Below, piece by piece: positions 8,397 to 16,671 of a stretch of DNA of 64,000 nucleotides (position 1 is its first letter; each line of letters starts with the position of its first letter). Position numbers and translations under genes: made by a program. The DNA comes from an uncultured Bacteroidales bacterium. GTDB lineage: Bacteria; Bacteroidota; Bacteroidia; Bacteroidales; F082. Under the pieces are notes generated by a model. That model ran no database searches and was not told the origin of the DNA. It was given only the letters and a program-made list of their open reading frames with translations. Where the stretch lies: NCBI GenBank assembly GCA_947307415.1, contig CAMZJA010000001.1:310001-374000 (forward strand). The letters are read 5' to 3'.

Positions 8397-10223
8397 TTAA
8401 ATACTGACCACCTTCATGCAACAATTTTTGCAGTCGAAATCAAGGCGGAAACGTCCGCGGTCGTTGCTAATATATAAAGGTGAGGCAGGTTTGCCGGTTT
8501 CCTTGGCACACATGCCGTTGGCGTAACGGATGCAGTGTTTGGTGGTCATCACCACGATTTCGCCCTCCGGCATTGTCTTTTCCAGACCGTCGTCAATGTG
8601 CGTAACGCCGTGATTCTCATAGAATTTGCGAGATGATGAATTGGTAACGTTGGCAAGGTAGGATAAATCGGTCGCAGGATAATCCGTTTGTAGAGACGTG
8701 CCATGGCGCGTCTCTTCAGGACGTGAGGCACGATGCCGTTCAATCAACATATTTTCTAATTCCACCACCAGTTGGCGTTTCATCTCACCCAAAACCGATG
8801 CCGGAATGAAATAAATTGTATCTAATTGAATATCAATATTTTCAACAACAAATTTTGTGTCGCCCCATTGCGACAGTTTGGTGCGAATTGTTTCGAGTGC
8901 CTTTTCGGAATTTTTTGCCAAATCTTTTTGGCAGGGCAAGGAAATGTTGACGTTTTCAGCTGCCAACTTGAAGCCATCGGAGGTCTCAGAGAACTCGAGG
9001 TTTATTGGAAGTTTTCGGTTGCCAGTGGAGGCGTCAACAGATTTTTGCCAAACAATATCAAAATTGCGATACAATGAGGTTCCTCGCGCCTGCGGCGCTC
9101 GGAATGACAACGGCGCTGAGCTTAAGATTGTGTCATTTTCAACCCCATTTACATTAAATCCTTGCAATTCATTGTTTTCATCCAAAAAACACAATCCATC
9201 GCCGTTGTGAAGTGTTATGCCATCTTTTAGCCTAACAGTCAAGCGTTTACCATCGATTTTCTTGATTTCACCGATGTGCTCGCCCATCGATTTAGGGGTG
9301 AACGGAGCGTCGATATTTTTCTGACGACCATGAATAAAATAATCAGTGAAACCTCGACTGAAAGATTTTTCAAGATTCGGAACGAACGACGGCGATGACA
9401 CTCCGCGTGAAGCACGTTGCAAATCAGAGCGACGTTCGATGATTTTATCTATGGCACGACGATAATATGCCGTCGTATTCTTCACATAATCAGCGTCTTT
9501 AAGTCGGCCCTCGATTTTAAACGAAGTGATGCCAGCATCGATCAGTTCCTCGAGATTTTTCGAATTGTTCATGTCACGCAACGACAGCAGATGTCGGTTG
9601 GCAATCAACACGTTACCGTTTTCATCTTCGAGGTTCCATTTCAACCGGCACGGCTGTGCGCATGCTCCTCGGTTCGCCGAACGATGGCCGATGACATGAC
9701 TCAGATAACACTGACCACTATAACTCACACACAAAGCACCATGAACGAAGAACTCCAACGGCACCGTTGTCTTGGAACGAATCTCTTTTATCTCGTTGAT
9801 ACTCAGTTCTCTTGCGAGCACAACCTGCTTAAACCCGACGTCTTCCAAAAACTTCACCTTCTCTGCGGTGGTATTGTTGCATTGCGTGGAGGCATGAAGC
9901 GCAATAGGCGGCATATCCATCATCAGAAGCGCCATGTCCTGCACAATAAGCGCATCGACGCCAGCGTTGTAGCAGTCCCAGGCAATCTTTCGCGCCTGTT
10001 CTAACTCATTGTCAAACAACAAAGTATTGAGTGTCACATATACTTTCGCATCAAAAATCGCAGCGTGATTGCAAAGTTTTTCAATGTCTTCTATGCTGTT
10101 GCCCACTTTTTCACGTGCGCCAAAACTCGGTCCGCCAATATACACGGCATCAGCGCCGTGGTTGATAGCGGCGATTCCGACCTCAAGGTTCTTCGCTGGA
10201 GAAAGCAGTTCTATTTTTTTCAA
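8397..10223 (-). CDS. U32-family RNA-hydroxylation protein (RlhA/TrhP type), TTG start
   Basis: 608 residues. It opens MKKIELLSPAKN and has the U32 core (GADAVYIGG; HGALCVSYSGQCYLS; RGACAQPCR), whose cysteines correspond to the conserved iron-sulfur ligands of the family. A long C-terminal half ends in a Cys-rich tail (KHCIRYANGMC...CKNCCMKVV), which points to the long RlhA form (23S rRNA C2501 hydroxylation) rather than the shorter TrhP. Annotated 'peptidase' in many genomes but the known role is RNA hydroxylation. The start is TTG; no in-frame ATG lies upstream and the family N-terminus begins there. Two dispersed repeats are translated in frame (about residues 371-382 and 502-511). Confidence 0.88.
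   Translation of the reverse strand: MKKIELLSPAKNLEVGIAAINHGADAVYIGGPSFGAREKVGNSIEDIEKLCNHAAIFDAKVYVTLNTLLFDNELEQARKIAWDCYNAGVDALIVQDMALLMMDMPPIALHASTQCNNTTAEKVKFLEDVGFKQVVLARELSINEIKEIRSKTTVPLEFFVHGALCVSYSGQCYLSHVIGHRSANRGACAQPCRLKWNLEDENGNVLIANRHLLSLRDMNNSKNLEELIDAGITSFKIEGRLKDADYVKNTTAYYRRAIDKIIERRSDLQRASRGVSSPSFVPNLEKSFSRGFTDYFIHGRQKNIDAPFTPKSMGEHIGEIKKIDGKRLTVRLKDGITLHNGDGLCFLDENNELQGFNVNGVENDTILSSAPLSFRAPQARGTSLYRNFDIVWQKSVDASTGNRKLPINLEFSETSDGFKLAAENVNISLPCQKDLAKNSEKALETIRTKLSQWGDTKFVVENIDIQLDTIYFIPASVLGEMKRQLVVELENMLIERHRASRPEETRHGTSLQTDYPATDLSYLANVTNSSSRKFYENHGVTHIDDGLEKTMPEGEIVVMTTKHCIRYANGMCAKETGKPASPLYISNDRGRFRLDFDCKNCCMKVVSI
8689..8716. repeat. GTAGAGACG-type palindromic repeat inside the U32 gene
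   Basis: A near-perfect palindrome, tGTAGAGACGtgCCATGGcgCGTCTCTt, centred on CCATGG. It is read in frame by the U32 gene as ETRHGTSLQ near residue 505. Similar GTAGAGACG...CGTCTCTAC palindromes are known as dispersed intergenic repeats in Bacteroidota; here it is coding. Confidence 0.75.
9076..9110. repeat. GGAATGAC-type dispersed repeat inside the U32 gene
   Basis: The + strand reads gaggttcctcgcgcc then tgcggcgctcggaatgac: the same cctcgc...tgcgg..gctcggaatgaca unit found in tatD (41072-41104) and after the surface protein gene (53467-53549). It is translated in the U32 gene as LSFRAPQARGTSL. Confidence 0.75.
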
Positions 10224-10237
10224 GACAATATTTTTTG

Positions 10238-10245
10238 CAAAAATA
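10238..10245 (-). promoter_or_regulatory. -7 box (TATTTTTG) for the U32 gene
   Basis: CAAAAATA on the + strand, 15 bases ahead of the TTG start at 10223, supporting that start over anything further upstream. It abuts the stop codon of the upstream radical SAM gene (10247). Confidence 0.45.
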
Positions 10246-10246
10246 A

Positions 10247-11965
10247 CTAATTTTTCTGATTCTGAATAAAGAAAATGCTTCCGACATCAATAAGTTCTCC
10301 GTCATATAACTCGATGATTTTCATTCCATTACGACGGATAAACTTTTTCAGTTCCTTACATTCTTTAAGTTTAATTAGCGAACCGCACACAACAACGCAG
10401 TCGTCAACGAGTCCGCAGCAGCCCGGGAAGAAGCCGTGATCATGTCCCGGAAGCGCAATCTGATGAGGGTCGACATAAAAAACATTACAGCCGTTTTCTT
10501 CCAAAACACGTTTTATTCCAAAATCAGATGTGATGAAATTATGCTCATCCAACGCCAGCAAATTGCATCGCGTATATCCTTGATTTACATTTAGTTGCAC
10601 GGATTTTGTCGATATTTTTCCATACGATTCGACAATCTTTTCATCCGTATATTTCAAGTTGTGAATTAACATATTTCCGACACCTACAGCATTGTACGGG
10701 ACCGTTTCCGGATATTTGTGGCCGACATTTTTTTCACCTTTTATAACCTCTATTTCAGGTGGTAAATTAATATCGACATTTTCTGCGCAAATCACTGAGT
10801 CACAATGTCTTTCATTATGGCAAAAGAAGAAAATATCGGGATGCGACGAAATGGAAGGATATGCCTTGTCGGAGGGTTCCAACCAAGTAACGGAACCAAG
10901 TTTTGAGAGATTTTCCTTTGCTTCAGCAGGCATGTTGGCGCTGGCGATTATGATCACCTCGTCATTTCGAGCGGAACGGAGTGAAGTCGAGAAATCTCCA
11001 TTCCGCTTCGCTCCAGTCGAAAAGACGACGCGTTTGTAGCGTTCCTGCAGTTTCTTTTTGTTTTCACCTTTGTATCCTATTGCATGATTCAACTGATTTT
11101 CAGGCACCTCAATGACAATTTTATCGGTTTTTTCATCGATTTTGTCGAATTTCCGCCCCCACAACCTGCTGAAAACCATCTCGGCGAAGTTTTTATGATA
11201 AGGTCCGGCAACATAAGCCTCACCGTTCAAATCATCGGAGGTGTGAAGCCCAATACGAAGAACTTTCACGTCGTTTTCAGTGAAATATTCGTAAAGCGAC
11301 GCCGACTGCTCGACAGCGTCGTTCAACGTCAAAGGCGCATACTCCCCTTTTCTGTAAAGTCGTTCTAACTCAGTGTCTTTCACCACGATACACGGATAGA
11401 TACGCGTCTCCTTCGCTCCAAGCCGCACAATATCGCGAGCCGTCTGCATGTCATCTTCAAAACTGTCGAAAGGCAGACCTATCATCATCTGAAGGCCAAG
11501 TGTAATACCTTCATCTATAATGATTTGCGAGGCATTTTCAATATCTTTAAACGTATGCCCGCGACCGCATTTTTGTAAAATCGCATCGTTGGTTGTCTGC
11601 GCCCCGAGTTCTATGTTGCGCATACCGAAGTCTTTAAGTGTTTTCACACGTTTTTCGTCGATATAATCGGGCCTGGTGCTGCATCTGATGCCGTCGACGA
11701 GGCCTTTTTCGAGGTAAGGCTGCACGATTTTCAGAAAATCGTCCTGCATTTTTACAGGAAGACCGGTGAAATTTCCGCCGAAAAACGCCACCTCAACAGA
11801 CCTGTCATCCTCCTTAAAAGATGCCAAACAATTCTCAATAATGTTTTTAACATCTTGAATATCAGGAAGTTGCTGTTTTCCAGTAATGCTAAACTGATTG
11901 CAGTAAACGCATCTGAAAGGACAGGCGAGTTCAGGTAAAAATATCGGTATGTTATAATGTTTCAT
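10247..11965 (-). CDS. radical SAM protein fused to a GME-fold (DUF6873-like) domain
   Basis: 572 residues in two parts. Residues 1-315: Elp3/HemN-like radical SAM domain with the cluster motif Cys15-x3-Cys19-x2-Cys22 (CPFRCVYC), FFGGNFT (61-67) and an MMIGLPFD strand (161-168). Residues 337-572: matches what I know of the stand-alone clostridial DUF6873 family of the guanidino-group-modifying (GME) fold: SSHPDIFF, KYPETVPYNAVGVGN, SVQLNVNQGYTRC, FITSDFGI, and PGHDHGFFPGCCGLV with Cys516/517. Between them residues 316-336 are encoded by a dispersed repeat. Substrate unknown. The fusion, if real in relatives, would link a radical SAM modification to an amidinotransferase-like activity or binding fold. 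Confidence 0.8.
   Translation of the reverse strand: MKHYNIPIFLPELACPFRCVYCNQFSITGKQQLPDIQDVKNIIENCLASFKEDDRSVEVAFFGGNFTGLPVKMQDDFLKIVQPYLEKGLVDGIRCSTRPDYIDEKRVKTLKDFGMRNIELGAQTTNDAILQKCGRGHTFKDIENASQIIIDEGITLGLQMMIGLPFDSFEDDMQTARDIVRLGAKETRIYPCIVVKDTELERLYRKGEYAPLTLNDAVEQSASLYEYFTENDVKVLRIGLHTSDDLNGEAYVAGPYHKNFAEMVFSRLWGRKFDKIDEKTDKIVIEVPENQLNHAIGYKGENKKKLQERYKRVVFSTGAKRNGDFSTSLRSARNDEVIIIASANMPAEAKENLSKLGSVTWLEPSDKAYPSISSHPDIFFFCHNERHCDSVICAENVDINLPPEIEVIKGEKNVGHKYPETVPYNAVGVGNMLIHNLKYTDEKIVESYGKISTKSVQLNVNQGYTRCNLLALDEHNFITSDFGIKRVLEENGCNVFYVDPHQIALPGHDHGFFPGCCGLVDDCVVVCGSLIKLKECKELKKFIRRNGMKIIELYDGELIDVGSIFFIQNQKN
10961..11030. repeat. GTCATTTCGA-type palindromic repeat at the radical SAM/GME junction
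   Basis: Begins gtcatttcgagcggaacg, contains gtcgagaaatctcc and ends with an inverted copy (cattccgcttcgctccagtcgaaaagac). It is translated in frame as STGAKRNGDFSTSLRSARNDE (in two pieces of ten and eleven residues). Related copies lie at 28931-28996 and 38663-38789. Confidence 0.85.
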
Positions 11966-12024
11966 TTCGACTTCAAAATTGCTAAAAAATCTTGAATAAA
12001 CTTACATCTTATCAAAATAATTCT

Positions 12025-12032
12025 TAACTTTG
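12025..12032 (+). promoter_or_regulatory. -7 box (TAACTTTG) for the LRR operon
   Basis: TAACTTTG matches TAnnTTTG and lies 38 bases before the first ATG of the four-gene operon. Confidence 0.5.
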
Positions 12033-12070
12033 CGAGTTATTTAATTAATTAGGATTTAAATTATCGTAAC

Positions 12071-12712
12071 ATGTTAAAACAACTTAAAAGTACCGTTATC
12101 ATTGCAATGATTGCTCTCGTAACTCTCTGTGGAGCAGTAAGTTGCAATTCTTCAAAGAAATTATCAAAGAAAGAGTACAAAGCAAGAGTCGAAGCTGCCA
12201 CCAGAGACTTGAACGCCATCCTGAACAACGAAACAGAGTGGACTTTGGAAGAGCAGCAGGCACGCGTCAACGAAATCAAACAGACTGATTTCTCAAAGAA
12301 AAACCCTGAAATCGTCGAGATGATTGAGCGCGCCGAGGCTAAGATAGCCAGAGAAATGGCAGAAAGAGACAGATTGGCCGAAGAACAGCGCCTCGCCGAG
12401 GAGCAAAGACTTCGCGAGCTTGAGGAGCAAAACAAGCCGAAGACAGGTCTCGCTGAGTTCTTTACAATGATTGCCAACGCAAAAGACGTTACAACAGCCA
12501 ACAACGCCATCAAAGAAGCTCTCAAATTGTTCGAATCACCTGACGCAGTGGTGCTCATCCGCCTCAACAACTATGGTGACTACGACCGTCCGACGACAGC
12601 TGTCAACTACCTTAATTATCTGAAAGACCAGAAAAAGGTAAATGTCGGCATCGACAACATCAAATACAACGAAGAAAACAAGATTACTGAACTCGAATTA
12701 ATTAAGAAATAA
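12071..12712 (+). CDS. predicted lipoprotein with coiled coil, function unknown
   Basis: 213 residues. Signal peptide with lipobox (GAVSC, Cys about 25). Residues about 80-120 are a Glu/Arg-rich heptad region (MAERDRLAEEQRLAEEQRL) that should form a coiled coil; the C-terminal ~90 residues look like a small globular domain. First gene of an operon of four exported proteins; the next gene starts 1 base after its stop. I do not recognise the family. A periplasmic or outer-membrane scaffold for the operon's other products is a guess from context only. Confidence 0.7.
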   Translation: MLKQLKSTVIIAMIALVTLCGAVSCNSSKKLSKKEYKARVEAATRDLNAILNNETEWTLEEQQARVNEIKQTDFSKKNPEIVEMIERAEAKIAREMAERDRLAEEQRLAEEQRLRELEEQNKPKTGLAEFFTMIANAKDVTTANNAIKEALKLFESPDAVVLIRLNNYGDYDRPTTAVNYLNYLKDQKKVNVGIDNIKYNEENKITELELIKK

Positions 12713-12713
12713 G

Positions 12714-13298
12714 ATGAAAAAGGTATTATTTGCAATAGCATTCGCATTTTTCGCATTCGCAGGCTACCAGGCATTCGCACAAGAGCCTGAACTCAGTCCG
12801 GAACGCAAGCAAGCCATTGACAGTCTTGCACTTGAGAAAGTTCGTGACCTGTCGAAATACGTCAAACTGATAGGCTCGAAGAACACACCTTGGAGCGAGG
12901 CGAACCGCGTCATCGACCGTGCCGAAGAGCTTTTCGCACCAGATGCAGAGATTGGCGTATCGTCACTTTCAAAGACAAAAATCGAATACTACAAAGTTCG
13001 TCAATATCTCGAGAGATTGATGCGACTCAACTACGACCGTGTTGAAATCGACTGGTATAAGATTCAGTATGTGTCTGATTTACAACGTCAACCTGATGGA
13101 ACATACGTAGGCGTGATCACAATCTTCCAGACATTCAAAGGCTACGATGCCGAAGGAAGACTCGTTTATCAGGACACCACAAAGAAAGACATCACAGTGT
13201 ATGTGAAACGTAAAGAGACACAGATCGGCGGCCGTTTGATCGGCTTCTGGGATGTGTTGCTCGGCGACATGCGCGTGAAAGAAACCACCAATAAATAA
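12714..13298 (+). CDS. secreted NTF2-like protein, function unknown
   Basis: 194 residues with a signal peptide ending in FAQ (about 22). The rest is one small domain (IDRAEELFAPDAEI; YLERLMRLNY; DGTYVGVITIFQTFKGYD) with the helix-then-sheet pattern of NTF2-like folds. By eye it aligns with residues about 30-165 of the LRR protein two genes downstream: the same '.KY...IG......DRA..LF..DA.I' start and a matching DGTY-V-V-TIFQTF / GETY-F-K-VTMMRT strand. The pair therefore probably derive from one domain. Stop and next ATG overlap by one base (TAATG). Confidence 0.7.
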   Translation: MKKVLFAIAFAFFAFAGYQAFAQEPELSPERKQAIDSLALEKVRDLSKYVKLIGSKNTPWSEANRVIDRAEELFAPDAEIGVSSLSKTKIEYYKVRQYLERLMRLNYDRVEIDWYKIQYVSDLQRQPDGTYVGVITIFQTFKGYDAEGRLVYQDTTKKDITVYVKRKETQIGGRLIGFWDVLLGDMRVKETTNK

Positions 13299-14146
13299 TG
13301 AGTAAGTCATTGAAAATTATAGTGCCAGTGTTGATGCTGGCACTTTGTTTTAAAGTCAACGCCCAAGTGATTGGCGACCTCGGCGACGTTCAAATGGACG
13401 AGCGTGAGCTCTACACCATGACGAAGCAGATGGGGCAGTTCATTCATAGGTTTAACTACGAAGAAGACCCTTCCGGAAACCGTTTGTATCCAAACGACAA
13501 GGACTACCGCAGCGCCGCCAAACGCAAAGAAGCGCTTCCGCTGCTGTTCGACCTCGACAACCCGAGAACCGCAGGCACCCTTCGCGACTTTTTCGTCGAA
13601 GACCTGACAAAAACCAACAACCAATTCTTTGAATTTCTCGGAGGCGACTGGTTTTCAGAGGTTTCCGCAAAATTCAAATGGAAAGGCCAGGAAGTCGACG
13701 TGAGCATGATTTTGACGTTGGAAAAAGACGGACTTGGCTCTAAATGGGTCATCTCCAACGTGTTTTTCTCGGAATTTCAGAAATATTTCCCGCAAGGAGA
13801 ACTGGCTGAACGCGAGAAGCACTTCCTGCATCCTATGAGCCACGAGCTCGACTTCATGAATATCTATAAAATATTCAAAGACCCTGAAATCATTGAATAT
13901 TATGCTTCTACAGAATATTTACCGGATTATCTGACATTGTTTTTCTATGAAATAAAACAAGGGAATCTGAAATTTGACCATGTGGAAAATGTGAAATTCC
14001 ATGTCTTCCAAATCAAAAACTGGTATTTTGAGGTTTCGTGGTTCAACAGAAGAGGCTACAACTCCGGCTGGCTGATTTCAAACCTTGTTTATCTGAAAGA
14101 TTCTGAAAAAGAAGCACTTTTAAAGATTTATCAACCTAAAAGATGA
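13298..14146 (+). CDS. secreted protein, function unknown
   Basis: 282 residues, signal peptide ending VNAQ (about 23). It is rich in aromatic residues and charged turns (KWKGQEVDVSMILTLEKDG, KWVISNVFFSEF, GYNSGWLISNLVY) and appears to hold two related halves, each closing with a 'W.ISN' strand (about residues 151-156 and 252-257). No recognised catalytic motif. It overlaps the next gene by four bases (ATGA), so it is translationally coupled to the LRR protein. Likely an accessory of that protein by position; the family was not recognised. Confidence 0.65.
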   Translation: MSKSLKIIVPVLMLALCFKVNAQVIGDLGDVQMDERELYTMTKQMGQFIHRFNYEEDPSGNRLYPNDKDYRSAAKRKEALPLLFDLDNPRTAGTLRDFFVEDLTKTNNQFFEFLGGDWFSEVSAKFKWKGQEVDVSMILTLEKDGLGSKWVISNVFFSEFQKYFPQGELAEREKHFLHPMSHELDFMNIYKIFKDPEIIEYYASTEYLPDYLTLFFYEIKQGNLKFDHVENVKFHVFQIKNWYFEVSWFNRRGYNSGWLISNLVYLKDSEKEALLKIYQPKR

Positions 14147-16662
14147 AAAAATTAGTTTTTATTGCGATTTTGTTTTTGTCTTGCCAAGGCGCGTTTGCTC
14201 AGAAAAGCAACCTCAGCAAGGATGAAATTGAAGAGTATTCAAGCCAAATTAGAGTGATGGTGAAATACCTCGAGGAGACATTCTCTTTCATTGGAAATCC
14301 TGAGACCAGCGCTCAAGAGAAAGACATTGTTTTTAAGGAAAGTTACGCCAAAATTTTCAAAGACGAAGACGTTCAGATCGAAGACGACCTTGACAACAAC
14401 CGCAGCACCTATATTAATAAGGATGTGCAGGCTTATCTGAAAGATATCGATTTCTTTTTCAAAGACATAAAATTCACCTTGAAAATCGACGATATCCAGC
14501 CGCAGACCAACGAAAACGGCGAGACATACTTCAAAGTGACGATGATGAGAACCATCAACGGACACAACATCGTCGGCGACACGGTGTTCAACACCTGCAA
14601 ACGCTTCATGGAAATCAACGTCGACCCTTCGAAGAAAGACATGAAGATCGTGAGCATGTACACCACCAAACCTAATGAGACAGAAGAACTTAGGACTTGG
14701 TGGAACAGAATGCCATCGGCTTGGAAAGTATATTTTGGTGAGAATCAATTCATCATCGACTCAATCGCAATAAAAGACATAATTCATATTTATCGCGACT
14801 CCATCGTGGTGGTCGACGACAGCCTTGTGGAAAGCACTTTGGCATGCAATATGCCGGTTTTGTATGAAAAACTGACTAATTTCACAAAAATCACCAACGT
14901 GGATGTAAGCCAAAACCCATACATTCACTCGCTCGACCCGCTTTACGAGCTCTCCGACCTGCAGAACCTCAACTGTTCGGGCACCGATGTCGAAGACGTA
15001 TATCCTATCAGAAATCTCAACAAACTCAACAACTTAGACATAAGCAACACTGCAATAAAAGACATTTCCGATTTAAGATACACCAACGATATCAAAAATC
15101 TGAAAGCCGAAAATTTAAGACTCAGCAACATCGAAATCATTGGGCTTTATCATAAGCTCATTAATCTGTCGCTGGCAGGCTCAGACGTTGAAAATGTCAG
15201 TGTTTTAAGCAATTGCGAGATGTTGACCGACCTCGACATTTCAAACACAAAGGTTACAAGTCTTGACTCGGTTGTTTTGCCACAGTCGTTGCACTACCTG
15301 AACATTAGCAACACCGAAATTTCTGATCTGACACCTCTGGAAAATCTTGAAAACCTGCAGCTGCTTGTCATCGACAACACTCTGGTCACCGACTTGTCAC
15401 CTATATCCAACTTAAACAAACTCAACGAGTTACAGTGTAGAAACACGAGTATAAGCGACATAATGCCACTGAAAGACATGCAAAACCTCGTCAGGATTTA
15501 CTGCGACAACACACAAATCGATTCCGAAAAAGCCGATCTCTTCAAGAAAGAAAACAGAAATGTGATGGTGATTTACGAGACACAGGCGCTTCAGGAATGG
15601 TGGGATGGCCTGCAAGTATTCTGGAAAACCACGTTCGCGAAGCAAAACAACACCGACGTCAACCCGACGCCGGAGGAGCTGCACACCATAATCAGCATGA
15701 AATCACTCACTTTGGAGCCTTTCTTCCAGGATGCCATGCCGATTGAGAGACTTACAAGTCTTGAGACTCTCGACCTTGAAAACACAAAAATCGTCGACCT
15801 CACTCCACTTCACGGTCTGCACAATCTGAAATATCTCAACATTAAAAACACCAAGATTAATGATCTGAGACCTATAGAAAATTTAAGTAACTTATTGGAA
15901 ATAAATATTGAAAACACCAACATTTCAGATTTGACACCGCTTGCCAACATGTCGCATCTCAGTTTGGTGAAAGCCGAAAACAGCAAAGTCAAGTCGGAGC
16001 AAGTGTTTAACTTGAAAATCGCGCATCCAAACGTGACAATCATTTATCAGACCAATGAATTAAGGACTTGGTGGAACATGCTCGACAATGGTTGGAGAGA
16101 AGTTTTCAGAAACACAGTCGACATCGACACCAACCCGACGACGGAACAGCTTCAGGCCGTCGCCGACATCGAAGAAATCGAGGTCGACACCCGCATCGTG
16201 ATCTCAAGTCTCGAGCCTCTGACAAAGCTTATGTTTCTTAAGAAGCTGATTATCAAGGACAACCACATCACCGATTTGAGTCCGCTGAGCAATTTAAGCC
16301 TTCTGAACGAGCTTCAAATTGACGGCAACGCCATCAACGACTTGACACCTTTGATGGAAAACAGAAAACTTGAGGTTTTGTCAATTGAGAATACGAATGT
16401 CACCGACATCAACGCTATTGAAAACATGAGCGGACTGCGTGTGCTTGATATCGCGAACACCAAGATTAAGAATATCAAAGTCTTAGCCAAATGTCACACT
16501 CTTGAGGAGTTGAACATCGCGAACACCAATATCAAGACGCTCTCGCCTGTTGCGAACACCAGCTCGCTCAGATACATCAAAGCGATTGGTTCAAAGGTAA
16601 AGAACAAGGAGATTGAAGCTCTGAGACAAAGAAGACCAGAACTGAATATCATCTATCACTAA
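14143..16662 (+). CDS. secreted internalin-type leucine-rich-repeat protein with repeated Trp linkers
   Basis: 839 residues. Signal peptide ending AFAQ (about 20). Residues about 30-175: NTF2-like domain homologous to the protein at 12714. Then three cassettes. Each begins with a Trp linker (ELRTWWNRMPSAWKVYF 182-199; ALQEWWDGLQVFWKTTF 482-499; ELRTWWNMLDNGWREVF 639-656), continues with 22-residue leucine-rich repeats of the L..L.I.NT.I.DL.PL..L pattern, and closes with a short 'V.IIY' strand (about 475, 633, 837). There is no T9SS C-terminal domain; the protein ends at the last IIYH. A binding role for the LRR arc is family knowledge; the ligand is unknown. Confidence 0.8.
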   Translation: MKKLVFIAILFLSCQGAFAQKSNLSKDEIEEYSSQIRVMVKYLEETFSFIGNPETSAQEKDIVFKESYAKIFKDEDVQIEDDLDNNRSTYINKDVQAYLKDIDFFFKDIKFTLKIDDIQPQTNENGETYFKVTMMRTINGHNIVGDTVFNTCKRFMEINVDPSKKDMKIVSMYTTKPNETEELRTWWNRMPSAWKVYFGENQFIIDSIAIKDIIHIYRDSIVVVDDSLVESTLACNMPVLYEKLTNFTKITNVDVSQNPYIHSLDPLYELSDLQNLNCSGTDVEDVYPIRNLNKLNNLDISNTAIKDISDLRYTNDIKNLKAENLRLSNIEIIGLYHKLINLSLAGSDVENVSVLSNCEMLTDLDISNTKVTSLDSVVLPQSLHYLNISNTEISDLTPLENLENLQLLVIDNTLVTDLSPISNLNKLNELQCRNTSISDIMPLKDMQNLVRIYCDNTQIDSEKADLFKKENRNVMVIYETQALQEWWDGLQVFWKTTFAKQNNTDVNPTPEELHTIISMKSLTLEPFFQDAMPIERLTSLETLDLENTKIVDLTPLHGLHNLKYLNIKNTKINDLRPIENLSNLLEINIENTNISDLTPLANMSHLSLVKAENSKVKSEQVFNLKIAHPNVTIIYQTNELRTWWNMLDNGWREVFRNTVDIDTNPTTEQLQAVADIEEIEVDTRIVISSLEPLTKLMFLKKLIIKDNHITDLSPLSNLSLLNELQIDGNAINDLTPLMENRKLEVLSIENTNVTDINAIENMSGLRVLDIANTKIKNIKVLAKCHTLEELNIANTNIKTLSPVANTSSLRYIKAIGSKVKNKEIEALRQRRPELNIIYH

Positions 16663-16671
16663 GATTATCAA

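Noticed and set aside
8397..10223. Treating the U32 gene as broken because of its two repeat insertions
   Set aside because: The frame is open throughout, core Cys motifs and the C-terminal Cys tail are intact, and both inserts keep the frame.
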